Below, in pieces: positions 58,330 through 64,000 of a DNA stretch of 64,000 bases. The stretch comes from Leptobrachium leishanense. Its lineage: Eukaryota > Chordata > Amphibia > Anura > Megophryidae. A model generated the notes under the pieces. It searched no databases. It saw only the letters and a list, made by a program, of their open reading frames with translations, and was not told the origin of the DNA. How positions within the stretch are numbered: the first letter of the stretch is position 1; each line of letters begins with the position of its first letter. Where the stretch lies: assembly GCA_009667805.1 (NCBI GenBank), contig CM019066.1, positions 332,016,077-332,080,076 of the forward strand. Reading direction: 5' to 3'. The translations under genes and the position numbers were made by a program.

Positions 58330-58663
58330 TAGGGATGAGCTGTTCGGTTTGGAGTTCGATTCGAACATCGCCCGTTCGCATGCTCGTGAACTACGAACAT
58401 TTCCACGTGTTCGCCGCATGTTCGCCCACAATGCACCACAATGTACTTTTCCACTGGCCTGAAGCTTGTAATTGGCTATAGCCTTGCACCTGACTACAGG
58501 TCAGGTGCGAGACAGGTTCAAGACTATGCCAATCACGGCTCGGAGTCCTGATTGGGCAAATTTTGCCCAATCATGGGCTCACAGAGCGAAGTCCCGCAGC
58601 ACACTATATAAGGCTTCACACAGCGCTTCAGCACGTGTTTTTTGAGAGGAGATTGTTCTGTTA

Positions 58664-59570
58664 GTGTGTGTTCTCACTGCCAGTCTGCCACCAGCTATTG
58701 GGGGGTCTCATTTCTACAAAATATCTGGGAATTGTGGTAATCTATGTTCTCACTGCCACCAAGTATTTTGGGGGTCTAATTTCTACAAAATATCTGGGAA
58801 TTGTGGTAATCTGCGTGTTCTCACTGCCGCCAAGTATTTTGGGGGTCTCATTTCTACAAAATATCTGGGAATTGTGGTAATCTGTGTGTTCTCACTGCCA
58901 CAAAGTATTTTGGGGGTCTCATTTCTACAAAATATCTGGGAATTGTTGTAATCTTTGTGTTCTCACTGCCACCAAGTATTGTGGGGGTCAGTCATTTCTA
59001 CAAAATATCTGGGAATTGTTCTAATCTGTGTGTTCTCACTGCCACCAAGTATTGTGGGGGTCTCATTTCTACAAAATATCTGGGAATTGTGGTAATCTGT
59101 GTGTTCTCACTGCCACAAAGTATTTTGGGGGTCTCATTTCTACAAAATATCTGGGAATTGTGGTAATCTGTATGTTCTCACTGCCACCAAGTATTTTGGG
59201 GGTCAGTCATTTCTACGAAATATCTGGGAATTGTTCTAATCTGTGTGTTCTCACTGCCACCAAGTATTTTGGGGGTCAGTCATTTCTACAAAATATCTGG
59301 GAATTGTTGTAATCTTTGTGTTCTCACTGTGACCCATCAGGGGGTCTCATTGATTTATATGAGGTTTCTGGGAATTGTAATCTGTGTCTTCTCACTGCCA
59401 GCTATCAGGGGGTCCCACATACTTCTAGCAGATTTCTGCGAATTGTAATCTGTGTCTTGTCACTGTTTCCAGCTATCAGGGGGTCCTATCAGGGGGTCTC
59501 ACTGACTTGTAGGTGGTTTCTGGGAATTGTAATTTGTGTCTTGTCACTGCCACCCATCAGGGGGTCAGAG
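58664..59570 (+). repeat. ~71-bp minisatellite in the hAT 5' region
   Basis: About 12 units of TGTGTTCTCACTGCCACC followed by AAGTATTTTGGGGGTC and ATATCTGGGAATTGTGG. Later units are shorter and more diverged (CCATCAGGGGGTC). Confidence 0.9.
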
Positions 59571-61877
59571 TTATACCAGAGTTCTGGAAATCTTTAATCT
59601 TTATACCAGAGTTGAATCAGAGTTCTGCAGCATATCTCCAATTTTTATAACAGAGTTGTATAAGAGTTCTGTATATCTTTAATCTATATATCCCTCACCA
59701 TGTCAGAAAGACCAAAAAGGACAGGCAGACGCTCCCAGGCACAGATAAGAGGGCAAGCAGCCCTGTGTCGGGAGGCTGTGCCTCTGGTCGTGGTGGACGT
59801 GGTGCCTCCTCTGCAGGGGCACGCTTGTCCTTTCTAACTGGTGCTGGCCATCTTAAGCAGCAGCAACATACAGAGGATTTGGTGGATTGGCAAACCAGGC
59901 CATCCTCATTCTCCGAGTCCTCTGCCAGCCAGGCTTGTAGTGCTTTACAGTCCACCTCAGCTGCCAAAGCATCTAATGCAGCCTCCATGTCCACAGCTAC
60001 TCCTGCCGTAGCCTCACTATCACACACGGAGCAGTCAGCTGAATTGTTTGACTACAATGACAGTGACATGCTGCTTGAGGATGCGCAGCAACTACAGTGC
60101 TCCGATTCAATCTCTGAGGTTGAGAAAGGGAGTATAATCAACCTAGAGGAAGGGGGTGCCAGTGACACACAAATAACTGGTACTCATGTTGCCCCAGCAG
60201 CTGCAGCATACTGCCAAGTTGGCTCCAGTGACGAGGAGATAGGGGGTGATGACAATGATGATGAGGTCATTGACTCCACCTGGGTGCCTGATCGAACAGA
60301 GGAGTCAAATGAGGAGGAGGAGGAGGCACAACAAACACGAGGCACAACATATTCTATGACCAACCGTAGCACTATCCAGTCCAAGGCATCAGATGTCAGT
60401 GCTGCTCAGGTGCAGAGCGCTGTTGTCTCAAAGCACACATCCAGGAACTCTGCTGCCTGGGAGTTCTTTAAGAAATGTGCAGCAGATCCCACCATTGCTA
60501 TTTGTAATCTATGTCAGATGAGGCTCAAGCATGGGAAAGACACCGGACGCTTGGGTACCACGTGCTTGAGGTGACATATGACCACCTGCCATGCATCCCG
60601 TTGGCAAAAACTTTGCGTAGGTCCTCCTCACCTGTCTCTACCCCACTATATGTCCTGCCATGTCATTGACTCCAACCTCCACTGACAGGGATGATGCTAC
60701 AGTAATGGATATACCAGGTCCTTCCTCACAATGTGACAGCATCCCATCAGCTGAAGATTTACGCAGTCAGATTACGCTGCCCCAGCTGCTGCAGCATAAG
60801 AAAAAATATAGTCCCAACCATCCCTAAGCACAGCGTCTAAATGCCAGCTTAGCAAAATTACTTGCATTGCAGCTGTTGCCTTTCCAGCTGGTGGACTCTG
60901 CTTCCTTCTGTGAATTTGCTGAATGTGCTGTACCACAGTGGCAGGTTCCAAAACGCCATTCCTTTTCAAGCAAGGCCATTCCAGCACTATACCAGCACGT
61001 GGAAGACAATGTTATCGAGTCATTGGGAAAGGCAGTCAGCAGCAAGGTGCATGTGACTTTAGACATGTGGTCCAGCAAGCATGGACAGGGCCGTTACATT
61101 TCCTTCACGGCACACTGGGTAACTCTGAATGCAGCTGGGAGGGATCCAAGACTGGGCTCTGTGCTGGAGCTTGTTCATCCATCACGCCTCCAGAAAGCTG
61201 CTTGTATGAGGTCTGTCTGCTCCACCACCACCTCTCCCTCTTCCTCCTCCTCCTTCTCTGTCTCTGGCGAAGTGGCAGTTAAACCGACGCCTGACAGGGG
61301 CTACGCAATGGCTCAAGCAAAAAGATGCCATACTGTGCTTGAGCTGGTTTGTTTAGGGGACAGGAGCCACACTGGGCCAGAAATTCTGTCAGCTCTGCAG
61401 GGGCAGGTGCAGAGATGGTTAACACCACGCCAGCTTCAGCTGGGAATGGTCATCTGTGATAATGGCAGCAACCTTCTCTCCGCCCTACGCCTGGGTAAGT
61501 TGACGCATGTACCATTCCTAGCACACGTCCTAAATCTGGTGGTACAGCATTTCCTAACCAGGTACCCAGGGCTGGCAGAGCTTCTCAGCCAGGCCAGAAA
61601 AGTCTGCAGCCACTTCAGACGATCATTCCCAGCAAGTGTTAGCCTGGCAGAAATTCAAAGAGAATTCCACCTTCCCACAAACCGTCTGATCTGTGACATG
61701 CCCACTTGGTGGAACTCGACATTAGCAATGCTGCAGCGTCTGCACAAGCAGCATAGGGCCATCAACGAGTACCTGTGTGAGTATGGCACAAGCAGGGCCG
61801 GTGCTAGGCTATTTTGCACCCTAGACCAGACCAGCTGCCTGGGTCCCCCTCCCTCAAAAAAAAACCACGTGACATGT

Positions 61878-62117
61878 GTGAACGTATCACAGAGCTCCAC
61901 AGCAATAAAACTCACAGTAACAGGCGGTGTGTATGAGCGTATCACAGAATCCACAGCAATAAAACTCACAGTAACAGGCGGTGTGTATGAGCCTATCACA
62001 GAGCCCCACAGCAATAAAACTCACAGTAATGTGCAGTGTGTATGAGCCTATCACAGAGCCCCACAGCAATAAAACGCACAGTAACGGGCGGTGCATATGA
62101 GCGTATCACAGAGGTCC
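61878..62117. repeat. ~55-bp minisatellite shared with the 7961-10544 hAT element
   Basis: Four units of ATCACAGAGCTCCACAGCAATAAAACTCACAGTAACAGGCGGTGTGTATGAGC, the complement of the unit at 9040-9440 and 10195-10475. Confidence 0.85.
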
Positions 62118-62264
62118 ACATACCCCCACCCAATGTCACACACACATACAAATCCACACACACACACACATAAAAATCCACATACACATACAAATCCACA
62201 CACACACATAAAAATCCACAAACACAAATAAACTTACCCTCACAGCCCTGGTTGAGGCCTGGTT

Positions 62265-62820
62265 TTGAGCTTGGTGATGTCCCCAGGCTTCGGGCCTGGT
62301 AGTCTCCCCAGGCCTTGGGGTCTCCCCAGGCCTCGGGCATGGTGGTCTCCTCGGGCCTGGTGGTCTCCCCAGACCTCGGGCATGGTGATCTCCCCATGCC
62401 TTGTGGTCTCCCCAGGCCTGGGGCCAGGTGGTCTCCTCAGGCCTGGTGGTCTCCTTGGGCCTGGTGGTCTCCTTGGGCCTGGTGATCTCCCCAGGCCTCG
62501 GGCCTGGTGGTCTCCCCAGGCCTCGGGCCTGGTGCGGTCTCCTCGGGCCTGGTGCGGTCTCCCCAGGCTTCGGGGATGGCCCGCAGGCCTCAATGAGTCG
62601 TCCTGGCGGTGCCAAGGGGAGAGCGGCGTGGGAGCTACCACACTCAGCGCCGTCCCAGGCCCCACAGCAAACGTGCGCCAAGGGGGAGAGCGGCATGGGA
62701 GCTACCGCGCTCAGCGCCGTCCCAGGCCCCGCAGCAAACGTGCGCCAAGGGGGAGGGCGGCGTGGGAGCTACCGCGATCAGTGCCGTCCCAGGCCCCGCA
62801 GCAAACGTGCTCACCTAGGC
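62265..62820 (+). repeat. GC-rich minisatellites (27-bp and ~67-bp units)
   Basis: 62270-62580: units of CCTCGGGCCTGGTGGTCTCC. 62605-62815: three units beginning GGGGGAGAGCGGCGTGGG and ending GCAGCAAACGTGC. Long open frames on both strands here are compositional. Confidence 0.85.
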
Positions 62821-64000
62821 CCAGCGCTGTGCAGGCACCTCCGGGGCAGCCAGAACCCCGCTGCTAATGTGGAGGGGGAGTGGGGGCAGGCCGCTGAGGT
62901 GTAGGGGTGGGCGCTAGCCTGCTGAATGAGGCGGGGGCGTTCCTATGTTTTGCGGCAGGGGCGCTTCATGCCGCCTGTTGCATGGACGGGCTGGCCCTGC
63001 CTGTGGAGCTCGGCGGCGCGGCGCCCTAGGTGGTGCTGTGCTCTAGGCGGCCGCCGGCCCTGGGTACAAGGACAGGTTCAGGTCAACTTGTTTCCCCCCC
63101 CCCCACAGTGGCTGATGATCAAGGATGCATGCACTGTACTGTCACCATTTGAGGAGGCAACGAGGATGGTGAGCAGGGACAGTGCATGCATCAGTGACAC
63201 AATTTCTTTAGTGTTCCTGCTGGAGCACACTCTGCGGGGAATTATAGATGTGGCTCTAGAGCAGCGGGAGGAAGAGGAGGCCTTCCCTAGCTCTGAAGGC
63301 CCCAGTCTTTCCGCAGACAGCATTCCAGCGGGTCCTCCTCAGATCAGACAGGCGGAGGATGTGGAGGAGGAGGAATATTTAAGTAGGGGCATTGAAGGTG
63401 GGGAATCCTCAAGGGAGTGTTTTGTGTGCCCAGAAACACAAGGACTAGTACGTTGCTGGGAGGAGGAAGTGCACGATGGGGTCATCCTCCTCATTGACCA
63501 GGAAGACTTGGAAGCTAATGCCACCTCCAACCTACGCTGCATGGGCTCCCTTATTATGCAAAGCCTGCTAAAGGACCACAGGATTCGTGCTATCAAGGAG
63601 AGGGATCATTACTGGTTGGCAAGCCTTCTTGATCCACGATACAAGGGTAAAGTTGCAGAGCTTATCTTGCCCGCACAGAGGGAGCACAGGATGAAACAAC
63701 TTGAGTATGCTCTAAAGCGACACTTGTGTAACACCTTTCCAGGCACTGGTAGGTAGGTTACCGAGTGATGACACAGGTGCTTCTGAGGCTGCGGATGATC
63801 AGAGGAATAGTGGTGAAGGCCGGGGCCGCTTGACTGATGCCTTTTTAATTTTTTTTAGTCCACGACGCCCAGGGACGTCAAATGTAGGCACCCATTGCCA
63901 GCGTCTTCACCGTATGGTGCAGGACTACCTAGGGGCAAGGGCAGACCTGGATACCTTTCCAGCAGATGATCCACTGGCTTACTGGGTGTTGAGATTGGAT

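Larger units (their letters stand above)
61793..63062. mobile_element. Non-autonomous hAT element nested in the hAT transposase
   Basis: Left end CAGGGCCGGTGCTAGG, right end read inward CAGGGCCGGCGGCCGCC. The flanking octamers GGCACAAG (61785-61792) and GGTACAAG (63063-63070) match at 7 of 8. The interior has three tandem repeat types: a CACAGCAATAAAACTCACAG block (61878-62117), CCTGGTGGTCTCCCCAGG (62270-62580) and a ~67-bp GAGCGGCGTGGGAGCTACC block (62600-62820). No transposase. Confidence 0.88.
58330..64000 (+). mobile_element. Autonomous-type hAT transposon, decayed, right end beyond the window
   Basis: The left end TAGGGATGAGCTGTTCGG matches hAT-style termini and the two fragments at 28573 and 28843. 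It carries a 5' minisatellite (58664-59570) and a BED-finger transposase pseudogene from about 59700. A second hAT element is nested at 61793-63062. The right terminus and target duplication are not in the window. Confidence 0.75.
59700..64000 (+). pseudogene. BED zinc-finger hAT transposase pseudogene (interrupted, runs off the window)
   Basis: Begins MSERPKRTGRRSQAQIRGQ at 59700. A shift near 59760 leads into the frame 59765-60574, with an acidic, Ser-rich N-terminal region and a BED finger (AAWEFFKKC, ICNLCQMRLKHG, GRLGTTCLR). A one-base loss at about 60572 separates the finger's last histidine (HMTTCH). A stop lies near 60825. The frame to 61792 holds the catalytic domain: VHVTLDMWSSKHGQGRY, VICDNGSNLLSAL and CDMPTWWNSTLAMLQRL (the usual TRWNS reads TWWNS). 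After the nested element, 63107-63756 continues with PFEEATRMVS, an acidic insert and LASLLDPRYKGK. A stop at 63754 is followed by a shifted frame with a C-terminal dimerisation region (DYLGARADLD, LAYWVLRLD) at the window edge. Active hAT proteins cut and paste DNA; this copy cannot. Confidence 0.9.

Noticed and set aside
62136..62904. Long GC-rich frames on both strands (Gly/Pro/Arg-rich)
   Set aside because: Compositional artefact of 27-bp and 67-bp minisatellites inside a non-autonomous hAT element.
63080..63112. Possible spliceosomal 3' splice site (polypyrimidine run then ACAG) in the hAT transposase
   Set aside because: The C-run ends in CACAG before TGG, but the frame can be read through without an intron and no donor site is evident; a slippage-prone homopolymer is the simpler explanation.

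Overview
This window looks like non-coding, repeat-dominated nuclear DNA of a vertebrate, most likely a frog or toad. That call is inference. It rests on the combination of a GC-rich L1-clade LINE, CR1-type 3' ends with ACATAGTT or TTTCTATG tails, L2-type 3' ends, a tRNA-derived SINE, Tc1/mariner copies with ~220-bp inverted repeats, and very many small hAT, TTAA-type and Harbinger-like non-autonomous elements. I found no host protein-coding gene, host RNA gene, CRISPR array or bacterial-type operon. Nearly all long open frames belong to transposable elements or to tandem repeats whose period is a multiple of three.

Layout: 1-5000 is a GATA-rich block dominated by an 81-bp satellite of about 40 copies with higher-order structure and one inverted segment. 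5000-19500 is mostly AT-rich unrecognised sequence carrying a SINE split by a hAT element with a perfect 8-bp target duplication, CR1 and L2 fragments, small inverted-repeat elements, a pair of LTR-like repeats, and a Harbinger-like element nested in a TTAA-type element. 19586-23804 is one hAT-bounded composite (perfect duplication CGAACACT) holding a TA-type element, a microsatellite and a Tc1 transposon that is itself split by a TTAA-type element. 24000-34850 holds more small elements, a 70-bp hairpin, a ~210-bp foldback and an 840-bp element with ~46-bp inverted ends that I cannot assign to a family.

34861-42252 is a full-length L1-clade LINE on the minus strand with intact ORF1 and ORF2, an A-tail and an 11-bp target duplication. 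It is the only clearly intact protein-coding unit here. ORF1 (RNA-binding chaperone) and ORF2 (endonuclease plus reverse transcriptase) would together carry out target-primed reverse transcription. They are separated by an unusually long ~1.7-kb gap.

42400-53500 holds further TA-type elements, an L2 end, a decayed Tc1 transposase, a hAT element (49696-51739) with a nested Harbinger-like element, and a CR1 3' end. 53557-57931 is a TA-type element inside which a 54-bp minisatellite expanded to about 43 copies; the array was later split cleanly at a TTAA by a 1.2-kb element. 58330 to the end of the window is a BED-finger hAT transposon, decayed by frameshifts and split by a second hAT element with a 7-of-8 target duplication; its right end lies outside the window.

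The main story is insertion order: several nested cases can be read directly from target duplications and inverted repeats. Boundaries were read by eye and may be off by a few bases.
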